NCBI GenBank assembly: GCA_902497185.1
Contig: CABVEG010000090.1
Span: forward strand, 1 to 6,963
Direction of reading: 5' to 3'
Length of the DNA stretch: 6,963 bases
Source: an uncultured Eubacteriales bacterium
GTDB taxonomy: Bacteria > Bacillota > Clostridia > Lachnospirales > CAG-274
Below the pieces are notes generated by a model. It was not told the origin of the DNA. It saw only the letters and a program-made list of their open reading frames with translations, and did not search any database. The position numbers were made by a program, and so were the translations under genes. Shown piece by piece: positions 1 to 5,081 of this stretch (positions within the stretch are counted from its first letter, which is position 1; every line of letters starts with the position of its first letter).

Positions 1-240
1 GCCTTTGTTATACTTTTCTTTATGGGCGTCTGCTTTAATCCAATATTAAGTGTAATAGGCAAAATAAAGAAGGCGTCTAAAATATTCCTTGGCATTTTGC
101 TTGCATTTGTAATGACAATCGATTTTTTTAAAAGCTTTTATAAAATGTATAAAACTAAGAGTCTTAATGAAAGATGGAGAATATACGTAGTAAATCGAAA
201 ACTGCAAAAATACAGCTTTACCGAAAAAAATGCAGTGTGA
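1..240 (+). CDS. C-terminal fragment of an integral membrane protein, possibly CmpB-type putative ABC transporter permease
   Basis: The reading frame is open from the first base of the window and ends at TGA 238-240, so only the last 79 residues are visible and the true start lies upstream. The fragment begins in a hydrophobic stretch (AFVILFFMGVCFNPIL), passes a short basic loop (GKIKKASK), has a second membrane segment with an acidic residue near its end (IFLGILLAFVMTIDFF), then a basic cytoplasmic tail (RWRIYVVNRKLQKYSF). A closing hydrophobic helix with a terminal 'xIDxxxS'-like pattern is reminiscent of the CmpB / DUF1113 putative ABC permeases common in Clostridia. That assignment is by eye and tentative; any multi-spanning membrane protein with a basic tail remains possible. 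The neighbouring minus-strand gene converges on it. Confidence 0.5.
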   Translation, partial: AFVILFFMGVCFNPILSVIGKIKKASKIFLGILLAFVMTIDFFKSFYKMYKTKSLNERWRIYVVNRKLQKYSFTEKNAV

Positions 241-324
241 TTATTAAAGGCAAATAAAGATTTAGAACGCAACTAGAATTCATAAATAATGGATTAATTA
301 ACTTTCGTATTCAAATATATAATA

Positions 325-369
325 AAACAATAGCCAGCTTAGATACATAATCTTAACTGACTATTGTTT
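325..369 (-). terminator. Long imperfect hairpin, candidate terminator of the flavin-binding gene
   Basis: AAACAATAG at 325-333 pairs perfectly with CTATTGTTT at 361-369. Inside it CAG 335-337 can pair with CTG 357-359, and TTAGAT 339-344 pairs with ATCTTAA around 350-356 with one bulge. Read on the minus strand, the outer arm runs into a T-rich stretch (CTATTGTTTTATTATATATT), as expected of a weak intrinsic terminator about 75 bases past the stop codon at 445. On the plus strand no T-tract follows, so it fits the minus-strand gene better than the truncated gene upstream. The rest of the 241-444 spacer shows no coding signal. Confidence 0.4.
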
Positions 370-444
370 GAAAGTTTGAAAAACTTAAAGTACCACCGGT
401 TAATTTTATAGTTGACTGACCCGACGGGCTTTGCTATTTATATT

Positions 445-858
445 TTATAATTCGATTACTTTTGGTTCGTCGGTAAATGAATAAATGGTAGCTGTGCCTT
501 GTTCAAAATAGAACACTGTCATTAGATTATCATCAACGGTGTACATACTGCTCAAAGCTGCATTGTTGTCATTCATCATAGCTACTCGTGCCTCACGGCG
601 CATATCCTCTTCAACTTCTCCTTCAACACGAATCCATGTCCCATTGTGCATACCGCAAATTTCTACTTTCTTGTTCTTTTTCATCTGTTGGTATACTTTT
701 TTTCTGTTATTTGTGCCAAAATAGAGCTTCCCCTCATATTCACAAACGGCGCCAAAAGGACGAACGTGAGCCTGACCATCCTCACTTGTTGCAAGATAAA
801 ATGTTTTGCAAGACTTCAAATACCCAAATAATTCTTTCTTTGCCAAAACTCCTTTCAA
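445..858 (-). CDS. Pyridoxamine 5'-phosphate oxidase family protein (FMN-binding split barrel)
   Basis: The 137-residue product has the size and sequence pattern of small single-domain PNPOx-like / NimC-type flavoproteins. These cytosolic split-barrel dimers bind FMN, or sometimes F420 or heme, and their substrates are usually unknown. Family features visible are the opening strand TFYLATSEDGQAHVRPFGAV (residues 19-38, with the typical RPFG), EGKLYFGTNNRKKVYQQMK (42-60), the strand VEICGM (65-70), TWIRVEGEV (74-82) and a C-terminal strand TATIYSFTDEP (122-132). The family call is firm; the reaction is not predictable. The longest frame starts at TTG 858. A second TTG at 846 gives 133 residues beginning (M)AKKELFGYLKSC, which matches where relatives usually begin. 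Neither start has an ideally spaced ribosome site: AAAGGAG lies inside the first codons and only 2 bases before TTG 846. It is divergent from an HxlR regulator, a common arrangement for redox-controlled flavoproteins. Confidence 0.85.
   Translation of the reverse strand: MKGVLAKKELFGYLKSCKTFYLATSEDGQAHVRPFGAVCEYEGKLYFGTNNRKKVYQQMKKNKKVEICGMHNGTWIRVEGEVEEDMRREARVAMMNDNNAALSSMYTVDDNLMTVFYFEQGTATIYSFTDEPKVIEL
849..855 (-). promoter_or_regulatory. Oddly placed Shine-Dalgarno of the flavoprotein gene
   Basis: The minus strand reads TTGAAAGGAGTTTTGGCA across 858-841. AAAGGAG is a strong ribosome site, but it follows the first TTG (858) and leaves only two bases before the second TTG (846). Translation from either codon should be inefficient by standard spacing rules. 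By contrast the facing gene has AAAGGA followed by eight bases and an ATG. Confidence 0.5.
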
Positions 859-869
859 AATATTGTGGG

Positions 870-898
870 TTGTTTTTTTTAAAATTTACGAGTATAAT
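870..898 (+). promoter_or_regulatory. Candidate promoter of the HxlR-family regulator
   Basis: TTGTTT (870-875), a 17-base spacer and TATAAT (893-898) on the plus strand. The -10 is perfect but the -35 matches only three of six positions. A second TATAAT at 906-911 is possible with TTTACG (885-890) at a short 15-base spacing. Transcription from either would carry the palindrome at 938-951 in the leader. Confidence 0.4.
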
Positions 899-924
899 TA
901 TATATTATAATAAAAATATTGCAA
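897..924 (-). promoter_or_regulatory. Candidate promoter of the flavoprotein gene
   Basis: On the minus strand, a -35-like TTGCAA (924-919) is separated by 16 bases from a perfect TATAAT (902-897). The predicted start site is near 890, giving an untranslated leader of roughly 30-45 bases. The -10 element overlaps the -10 of the opposing hxlR-type promoter, so the two genes probably compete for polymerase or share control. The region is very AT-rich, so alternative -10 matches exist. Confidence 0.45.
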
Positions 925-937
925 GTACGATATTTAA

Positions 938-951
938 TGATACCGGTATCA
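938..951. promoter_or_regulatory. Perfect 14-bp palindrome, candidate operator of the HxlR-family regulator
   Basis: TGATACCGGTATCA is a perfect dyad placed between the overlapping divergent promoters and the ribosome site (AAAGGA, 953-958) of the regulator gene. HxlR proteins are dimeric winged-helix regulators that commonly bind dyads in their own divergent promoter region, so autoregulation here is a reasonable inference. Its GC-rich centre stands out in an otherwise AT-rich spacer. It lies downstream of the -10 for the regulator and upstream of the -35 for the flavoprotein. Confidence 0.5.
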
Positions 952-966
952 GAAAGGAACGTGTAT

Positions 967-1317
967 ATGGCAAAGAAAGAATTATTTGGAGTATGTCCTT
1001 ATGTAACAGCTCAAAAAGTACTTACAGGAAAATGGTCTATGTATATATTGTATCTTTTGACAGAGGGACCAATACGCTTTAATGAATTACAAAGACGTAT
1101 GCCTGAAGAAATGACACATACTACACTATCAAGGCAGTTGAAAATGCTTGAGGAGGAAGGGCTGATTATCCGTATTGAATATCAGCAAATACCTCCTAAA
1201 GTTGAGTATCAACTAAGTGAAATTGGAGAAAAATTCAGAAAAGTTTTAGATGTCCTTGAAGTATGGGGAAAGGAATACATAGCATATTTGAATTGTGACA
1301 AAAGCAAATCTGAATAG
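967..1317 (+). CDS. HxlR-family winged helix-turn-helix transcriptional regulator
   Basis: The 116-residue protein matches the HxlR family in length and order of elements: an N-terminal cysteine followed by proline (C10-P11), the helix QKVLTGKWSMYILYLL (16-31) with the family's G-K-W, the turn GPIRFNELQRRMP (34-46), the recognition helix HTTLSRQLKMLEEEGLI (51-67), the wing IRIEYQQIPPKVEYQLSEIG (68-87) and a C-terminal dimerisation helix (88-108). The conserved N-terminal Cys is the thiol used for redox or electrophile sensing in relatives such as YodB and HypR; the only other Cys is C110. It probably controls the divergent flavoprotein and itself through the palindrome at 938-951; this is inference. 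The start is ATG 967 because AAAGGA (953-958) lies 8 bases upstream; an in-frame TTG at 919 would add 16 residues with no ribosome site and is rejected. Confidence 0.9.
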   Translation: MAKKELFGVCPYVTAQKVLTGKWSMYILYLLTEGPIRFNELQRRMPEEMTHTTLSRQLKMLEEEGLIIRIEYQQIPPKVEYQLSEIGEKFRKVLDVLEVWGKEYIAYLNCDKSKSE

Positions 1318-1326
1318 AATATTTAT

Positions 1327-1372
1327 GTCTATCAAATGCTTATGTGTTACCTTATTTCACATAAGTATAGAC
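1327..1372 (+). terminator. Hairpin downstream of the HxlR-family gene, weak terminator candidate
   Basis: CTTATGTG (1339-1346) pairs perfectly with CACATAAG (1358-1365) around an 11-base loop. An outer GTCTAT (1327-1332) can pair with ATAGAC (1367-1372), leaving an asymmetric internal loop. It begins ten bases after the stop codon. The downstream sequence (TTTGGCTTGCC) lacks a proper T-tract, so it may act only as an RNA-stabilising 3' hairpin or a weak terminator. Confidence 0.35.
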
Positions 1373-1414
1373 TTTGGCTTGCCATTGCATAATATGGTAC
1401 AGTTATTGTTACGG

Positions 1415-1443
1415 TTGACATTATTTATTTAAAAAAGTATAAT
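1415..1443 (+). promoter_or_regulatory. Perfect consensus sigma-A promoter of the small lipoprotein gene
   Basis: TTGACA (1415-1420), exactly 17 bases, then TATAAT (1438-1443): all twelve consensus positions match at optimal spacing. Transcription should begin near 1450 and give a very short leader, with GGAGG (1460-1464) seven bases before the ATG at 1472. Nothing resembling a riboswitch fits in this leader. The promoter should be strong unless repressed. Confidence 0.85.
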
Positions 1444-1471
1444 TATATAAAATTATAATGGAGGTTTTAAT

Positions 1472-2053
1472 ATGAAAAAATATGTTGCACTTATTGCCTT
1501 AATTGGAATTACAGGCTGTGGCGGGACAAATAATGATAAATGGGAAATTACAACAACGGAAACTACAACTGAGTTTGAATATGATACTGAAACGGAAGAG
1601 TATACGGAGATAACTGATAATGAGGATGAAACGGAAATTTTAACTGAAACTGAAACAAAAGCTGTAAAGAGCGGAAGTGATAAAGCTGAAGCTGTTGAAT
1701 CTGCTACAAAAGCTGAAAATTTTGAAAACAGTGATACCTATGATTCTTTAAAAAGTCTTGCTTCAAATGCAGGCTTTGATATAGTCTATAGCGGAAATAC
1801 GGTTACATTCAAAACATATATTACTGATGATACTATTGATTATATAAAGGATAAGGATACAACATATTATGATAAATGGGACGAGCATTGCGGTCTTTAT
1901 GAAGAATTTTGTTCAGAGGCTATAAGGGCGGTTAAGGATGGTGGCTATTCATCTGATGTTAGTGTTGCATTTGAGGTAGTTGGCAGGTCTGATAATCAGG
2001 TGTACTACAGAAATGAAAACGGTACAAATATTTATAATGCTTACGATAATTAA
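1472..2053 (+). CDS. Small acidic surface lipoprotein of unknown function
   Basis: The 193-residue product has a short type II signal peptide (basic MKKY, hydrophobic core, lipobox ITGC), so C16 should be lipidated and the protein anchored outside the membrane. Residues 24-63 form a low-complexity Thr/Glu/Asp linker (for example TTTETTTEFEYDTETEEYTE). Residues about 64-84 are Ala/Lys/Glu-rich. A compact C-terminal region from about 88 to 190 has predicted-looking strands and helices (NTVTFKTYI, EEFCSEAIRAVKDGGY, VSVAFEVVG, NQVYYRNENG) and two cysteines (C140, C147). I do not recognise a named family. The layout of anchor, flexible linker and small globular domain is that of many exported Clostridia lipoproteins. 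It has its own strong promoter and no clear terminator before the ABC operon, so some read-through into that operon is possible. It could be an accessory to that transporter, but nothing in the sequence shows this. Confidence 0.8.
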   Translation: MKKYVALIALIGITGCGGTNNDKWEITTTETTTEFEYDTETEEYTEITDNEDETEILTETETKAVKSGSDKAEAVESATKAENFENSDTYDSLKSLASNAGFDIVYSGNTVTFKTYITDDTIDYIKDKDTTYYDKWDEHCGLYEEFCSEAIRAVKDGGYSSDVSVAFEVVGRSDNQVYYRNENGTNIYNAYDN

Positions 2054-2059
2054 AATCGG

Positions 2060-2088
2060 TTGTAAATCGTGCAATTATGTGTTATAAT
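2060..2088 (+). promoter_or_regulatory. Promoter of the ABC transporter operon
   Basis: TTGTAA (2060-2065), 17 bases, TATAAT (2083-2088). The -10 is perfect, the -35 matches four of six positions, and spacing is optimal. Start of transcription should be near 2095, leaving only about 25 bases before the ATG at 2121. That is too short for a T-box or other structured leader. Confidence 0.7.
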
Positions 2089-2120
2089 TATCAAATATAA
2101 AATTGCAAAGGAGTTTTTTT

Positions 2121-3113
2121 ATGAAGAAATTTATATCAATTATGGTCGGAATGTGTCTTGCAATAGGTATGTTTACAGGATGTGGAACATCAGAAACCCA
2201 GCAGTCTGCTTCAAATGAAGAAATGGTAACTGTAGGTATCGGTCAGTTTGCTCCTCATGGCTCGCTTGACAACTGTGTTGAAGGCTTCAAGCAGGGAATG
2301 GCTGAGGCAGGATATGTTGAAGGTGAAAATGTTACTTATGACTTGCAGAATGCTCAGGCTGATATGGCTAATACAAATCAGATTGCACAAAGTATGGCAA
2401 CAGGCAAAGCTGACCTTATTTGTGCTATAGCTACACCAATGGCACAGGCTTGCTATAATGCGGCAAAGGGCAATGTTGCTGTTATTTATACAGCTGTAAC
2501 TGATCCGGTAGCGGCTGAACTTGCAAATGAAGACGGCACAAGTGTTGGAAATACAACAGGTACAAGTGATAAACTTGCAGTTGAGGCTCAGCTTGATATG
2601 ATAAGAAAGTTTATGCCTGAGGCAAAGACTATTGGTATATTGTATACAACAAGTGAGGCAAATTCAGTAAGTGCAATTGCTGAATATAAAGAGTTTGCTC
2701 CAAACTATGGCTTTGAGATTGTAGAAAGCGGTATTAGCCAGACTAGTGATATTCCACTTGCGGCAACTGAACTTGCAGGCAAGGTTGATTGTATATCAAA
2801 CCTTACTGATAACACTGTTGTAGCTGCTCTCCCAACTGTTCTTGATGCTGCAAACAAGGCAGGCATTCCTGTATTTGGCAGTGAAATTGAACAGGTTAAA
2901 AATGGCTGTGTTGCAACGGAAGGTCTTGACTATGTTGCTTTAGGTAAGCAGACAGGTGCTATTGCGGCAAGAGTATTAAAGGGTGAAAAGGCAGAAGATA
3001 TTCCTTTTGAAACAATTACGGAATACAGCCTTTATATTAATTCATCAGCTCTTGAAAACTTAGGTATGTCTTGCCCTGAGGATTTAAAGGCAACGGCAAC
3101 AGAGGCAGAATAG
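2121..3113 (+). CDS. ABC transporter substrate-binding lipoprotein, TrpX-like (ABC_sub_bind family, COG2984)
   Basis: The 330-residue protein is the extracellular solute-binding component of the importer encoded by the next two genes. A signal peptide with lipobox FTGC gives lipidated C21. The mature part has two alpha/beta lobes of the periplasmic-binding-protein class I fold. Family landmarks are VGIGQFAPHGSLD (38-50), DLICAIATPMAQA (98-110), the motif TAVTDPVAAEL (124-134), GNTTGTSD (143-150), TIGILYTTSEANS (170-182), the hinge-region DNTVVAALP (230-238) and DYVALGKQTGAIAARVLKGE (270-289). Some family members are linked to tryptophan or tyrosine uptake through T-box control, but none is seen here, so the ligand is unknown. 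The start is ATG 2121, with AAAGGAG (2107-2113) seven bases upstream; an in-frame TTG at 2103 precedes that site and is rejected. Nucleoside-binding BMP lipoproteins are distant relatives and less likely. Confidence 0.88.
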   Translation: MKKFISIMVGMCLAIGMFTGCGTSETQQSASNEEMVTVGIGQFAPHGSLDNCVEGFKQGMAEAGYVEGENVTYDLQNAQADMANTNQIAQSMATGKADLICAIATPMAQACYNAAKGNVAVIYTAVTDPVAAELANEDGTSVGNTTGTSDKLAVEAQLDMIRKFMPEAKTIGILYTTSEANSVSAIAEYKEFAPNYGFEIVESGISQTSDIPLAATELAGKVDCISNLTDNTVVAALPTVLDAANKAGIPVFGSEIEQVKNGCVATEGLDYVALGKQTGAIAARVLKGEKAEDIPFETITEYSLYINSSALENLGMSCPEDLKATATEAE

Positions 3114-3122
3114 GAGTAAAAA

Positions 3123-3995
3123 ATGGCTTTAGTATTAAGTGTGCTGGAGCAGGGCTTTATATATGCAATGCTTGCTCTGGGTATATACATAACTTATAAA
3201 ATTTTAGATTTTCCTGATCTTACAGTAGACAGCAGTTTTCCTTTGGGCGCTGCTGTCTGCGCTGTTATGGTTAAGGCAGGTATAAACCCTTATTTTGCTT
3301 TACCTGTGTCTTTTATTGCAGGCGGAATATCAGGTCTTGTAACAGGCGTTATTCATGTTAAACTGAAGGTAAGAGATTTGCTTTCGGGTATTATTACAAT
3401 GACAATGCTTTATTCAGTAAATCTGCATATTACATCAGGTCAGGCAAATGTACCTATTTTCAGTAATGATACTATATTTACGCTGTCACCTATTAGAAAT
3501 ATTGCAGGTACGTATAATACGGTTATTGTTATTTTTGTAATTGCTCTTATTTGCAAGATTGCTATGGACTTGTACTTAAATACTAAGTCAGGTTTTCTTT
3601 TAAGGGCTGTTGGTAACAATGAAACTGTTGTAACGTCACTTGCAAAGGATAAGGGAACTGTTAAGATTATAGGACTTGTTATTGCTAACGCACTTGTATC
3701 TCTTGCAGGTTGCGTAATGTGTCAGCAGCAGAGATTTTTTGATATATCTATGGGCACGGGTACTATGGTTATCGGTCTTGCCTCAGTTATTATAGGTACA
3801 AATGTATTTGGCAGACTTGGCTTTTTAAAAACAACAACTGCCGTAATTGTTGGCTCTGTAATTTACAAGGCCTGTGTTGCCATAGCTATTGCCTGTGGTA
3901 TGCAGGCTATGGATATGAAGCTTATAACAGGCGCTCTTTTCCTTGTTATATTAATTGTCAGCAGCTTTAAAAAGGGAGGTGCTGATAATGATTAA
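3123..3995 (+). CDS. ABC transporter permease, TrpY-like (BPD_transp_2 family, COG4120)
   Basis: A 290-residue polytopic membrane protein, with about eight hydrophobic segments by eye, for example around residues 8-28, 40-52, 57-79, 86-101, 132-150, 182-200, 212-229 and 238-280. The conserved N-terminal motif DFPDLTVDSSFPLGAAV (29-45) is typical of this permease group. The cytoplasmic loop GFLLRAVGNNETVVTSLAKDKG (157-178) corresponds to the coupling region that contacts the ATPase in branched-chain amino acid and sugar-type permeases. It starts nine bases after the stop of the binding protein, with AGGAG (3112-3116) overlapping that stop, and ends overlapping the ATPase start by 8 bases, so translational coupling is likely. 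It presumably forms a homodimeric channel for the solute delivered by the upstream lipoprotein. Confidence 0.9.
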   Translation: MALVLSVLEQGFIYAMLALGIYITYKILDFPDLTVDSSFPLGAAVCAVMVKAGINPYFALPVSFIAGGISGLVTGVIHVKLKVRDLLSGIITMTMLYSVNLHITSGQANVPIFSNDTIFTLSPIRNIAGTYNTVIVIFVIALICKIAMDLYLNTKSGFLLRAVGNNETVVTSLAKDKGTVKIIGLVIANALVSLAGCVMCQQQRFFDISMGTGTMVIGLASVIIGTNVFGRLGFLKTTTAVIVGSVIYKACVAIAIACGMQAMDMKLITGALFLVILIVSSFKKGGADND

Positions 3996-4761
3996 ATTAA
4001 CCGATATTGATAAAATTTATAATAAGGGTACTGTAAATGAAACTCAGCTTTTTAACAAGTTTAATCTTGAAGTAAAGAAAAATGAGTTTTTAAGTATTGT
4101 GGGCAGTAACGGTTCAGGTAAAACCTCTATGCTTAACATAATTTGCGGTTCTATACCTATTGATGGCGGAGATATTACAATTAACGGTAAATCCATTGTT
4201 AAGATGAAGGATTTTCAGAGATATAAAAAAATAGGCAGAGTTTACCAAGATCCGGCCATGGGTACCTGTTCATCAATGACTATTCTTGAAAATATGTCCC
4301 TTGCTGATAATAAGGGAAAATTTTTTGACCTTACCAGAGGCACTAATAAAAAGAGAATAAATTGTTATAAAGACTTGCTTTCACAGCTTAATCTTGGCCT
4401 TGAGGATAAACTTGGTGTAAAGGTTGGTCTATTGTCCGGAGGACAAAGGCAGGCAATGGCGCTTTTAATGTCTGTTATGACTCCTATTGATATACTTATA
4501 CTGGATGAGCATACAGCAGCCCTTGACCCTAAGACGGCAGAAATCATTATGGAGCTTACAGATAAGGTGGTTAAAGAAAAAAGTATAACTACAATTATGG
4601 TAACTCATAATTTGATGTATGCCTTAAATTATGGCAACAGACTTATAATGATGCATGAGGGTAATGCTATAATGGATCTTAATGCAGAAGAAAAGAAAAA
4701 TGCTGAAACTCAGGATTTACTTGACGTGTTTAATCAAATAAGTCTTGAAAGGGGCAATTAA
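3988..4761 (+). CDS. ABC transporter ATP-binding protein, TrpZ-like (COG1101)
   Basis: A 257-residue ATPase subunit with all nucleotide-binding motifs intact: Walker A GSNGSGKT (39-46), Q-loop VYQDP with Q87, signature LSGGQRQ (149-155), Walker B ILILDE (169-174), D-loop AALD (177-180) and switch histidine H207 in VTH. YQDP followed by a small-residue-rich segment (AMGTCSSMTILENM) is characteristic of this ATPase group. It powers the permease encoded immediately upstream. The start chosen is ATG 3988, seven bases after GGGAGGT (3974-3980), which places the first 8 bases inside the permease gene. Upstream in-frame codons back to 3955 precede the ribosome site and are rejected. No missing catalytic residue was found. 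Confidence 0.93.
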   Translation: MIKLTDIDKIYNKGTVNETQLFNKFNLEVKKNEFLSIVGSNGSGKTSMLNIICGSIPIDGGDITINGKSIVKMKDFQRYKKIGRVYQDPAMGTCSSMTILENMSLADNKGKFFDLTRGTNKKRINCYKDLLSQLNLGLEDKLGVKVGLLSGGQRQAMALLMSVMTPIDILILDEHTAALDPKTAEIIMELTDKVVKEKSITTIMVTHNLMYALNYGNRLIMMHEGNAIMDLNAEEKKNAETQDLLDVFNQISLERGN

Positions 4762-4762
4762 T

Positions 4763-5050
4763 ATGAATGAAAATATTGTTCCTAAGGCTAAAAAGAAAAA
4801 ACTGGATGAAAGTATTGTTGAAAAGTACAGACTATTAAGACTGAGTTTTTCACAGTCTGATGCCTTTTTATATACAAGTATAGGCACAGATAAAAATAAG
4901 GCTGTTGATATAGACAGACTTTTATATGATTTAAATTATAATATTTCTTTAATGGAAGAAATAAAGAATGATATAGAGAGGATTTATGGCAGTCTTTTGC
5001 CTGATAAGGAAGAAAAAATTAATAGTGTAGTTAAATTTACAAGAAAATGA
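4763..5050 (+). CDS. Small hypothetical protein, last gene of the ABC transporter operon
   Basis: A 95-residue soluble, charged protein. It begins with a Lys-rich segment (PKAKKKKLDESIVEK, residues 7-21), continues with RLLRLSFSQSDAFLYTS (about 24-40) and ends in amphipathic helix-like sequence (DRLLYDLNYNISLMEEIKNDIERIYGSL). There is no signal peptide, membrane segment or cysteine. I do not recognise the family. The start is ATG 4763: AAAGGGG (4748-4754) lies 8 bases upstream and the gene follows the ATPase stop by one base, so it is co-translated with the transporter. The stop codon is built into the stem of the operon terminator. A role as a regulator or small partner of the ATPase is a guess based only on position. 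Confidence 0.75.
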   Translation: MNENIVPKAKKKKLDESIVEKYRLLRLSFSQSDAFLYTSIGTDKNKAVDIDRLLYDLNYNISLMEEIKNDIERIYGSLLPDKEEKINSVVKFTRK

Positions 5051-5081
5051 GATGCCATAGTTGAGGCATCTCATTTTTATT
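5044..5081. terminator. Bidirectional rho-independent terminator between convergent operons
   Basis: AAAATGAGATGCC (5044-5056) and GGCATCTCATTTT (5065-5077) form a perfect 13-bp stem around the 8-base loop ATAGTTGA. The plus strand continues with ATTTTTATT. The minus strand continues past the stem as TTTTCTTG, so it can stop transcription both ways. It contains the stop codon of the plus-strand gene and lies 2 bases beyond the stop of the minus-strand gene, an extremely compact arrangement. Confidence 0.88.

Larger units (their letters stand above)
824..989. repeat. 22-bp perfect inverted repeat flanking the divergent promoter region
   Basis: The 22 bases at 968-989 (TGGCAAAGAAAG at the outer left, ending ATTATTTGG) are exactly the reverse complement of 824-845. 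Each arm lies at the start of one of the two divergent genes and encodes the same AKKELFG residues, in phase with ATG 967 and TTG 846. The 122 bases between the arms hold both promoters, the palindrome and both ribosome sites. Similarity continues just outside the 22 bp with a one-base offset (GGGTAT against GGAGTAT). The repeat is directly visible; its origin and function are not. Confidence 0.9.

Noticed and set aside
420..428. CCCGACGGG as a terminator stem for the flavoprotein gene
   Set aside because: At most three base pairs can form around a three-base loop; the hairpin at 325-369 is much better.
919..966. N-terminal extension of the HxlR protein from TTG 919
   Set aside because: The ribosome site AAAGGA at 953-958 serves ATG 967, and the extension would be encoded by the palindrome and promoter spacer.
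539..1082. Plus-strand frames across 539-724, 588-1082 and 646-831
   Set aside because: They lie antisense to the well-supported flavoprotein gene or out of frame with the HxlR gene, lack ribosome sites and encode no recognisable protein.
2103..2120. Upstream TTG start for the substrate-binding protein
   Set aside because: It precedes the Shine-Dalgarno and would put non-signal residues before an otherwise typical MKK lipoprotein signal.
2248..2430. Small plus-strand frame inside the binding-protein gene
   Set aside because: Out-of-frame shadow with no ribosome site; the main frame has clear family motifs.
2121..3113. Binding protein as a BMP-type nucleoside-binding lipoprotein
   Set aside because: The TDP, NTTGTSD and DYVALGKQ motifs and the COG4120/COG1101 partners fit the ABC_sub_bind family better.
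4365..4547. Minus-strand frame within the ATPase gene
   Set aside because: Antisense shadow of the signature and Walker B region.
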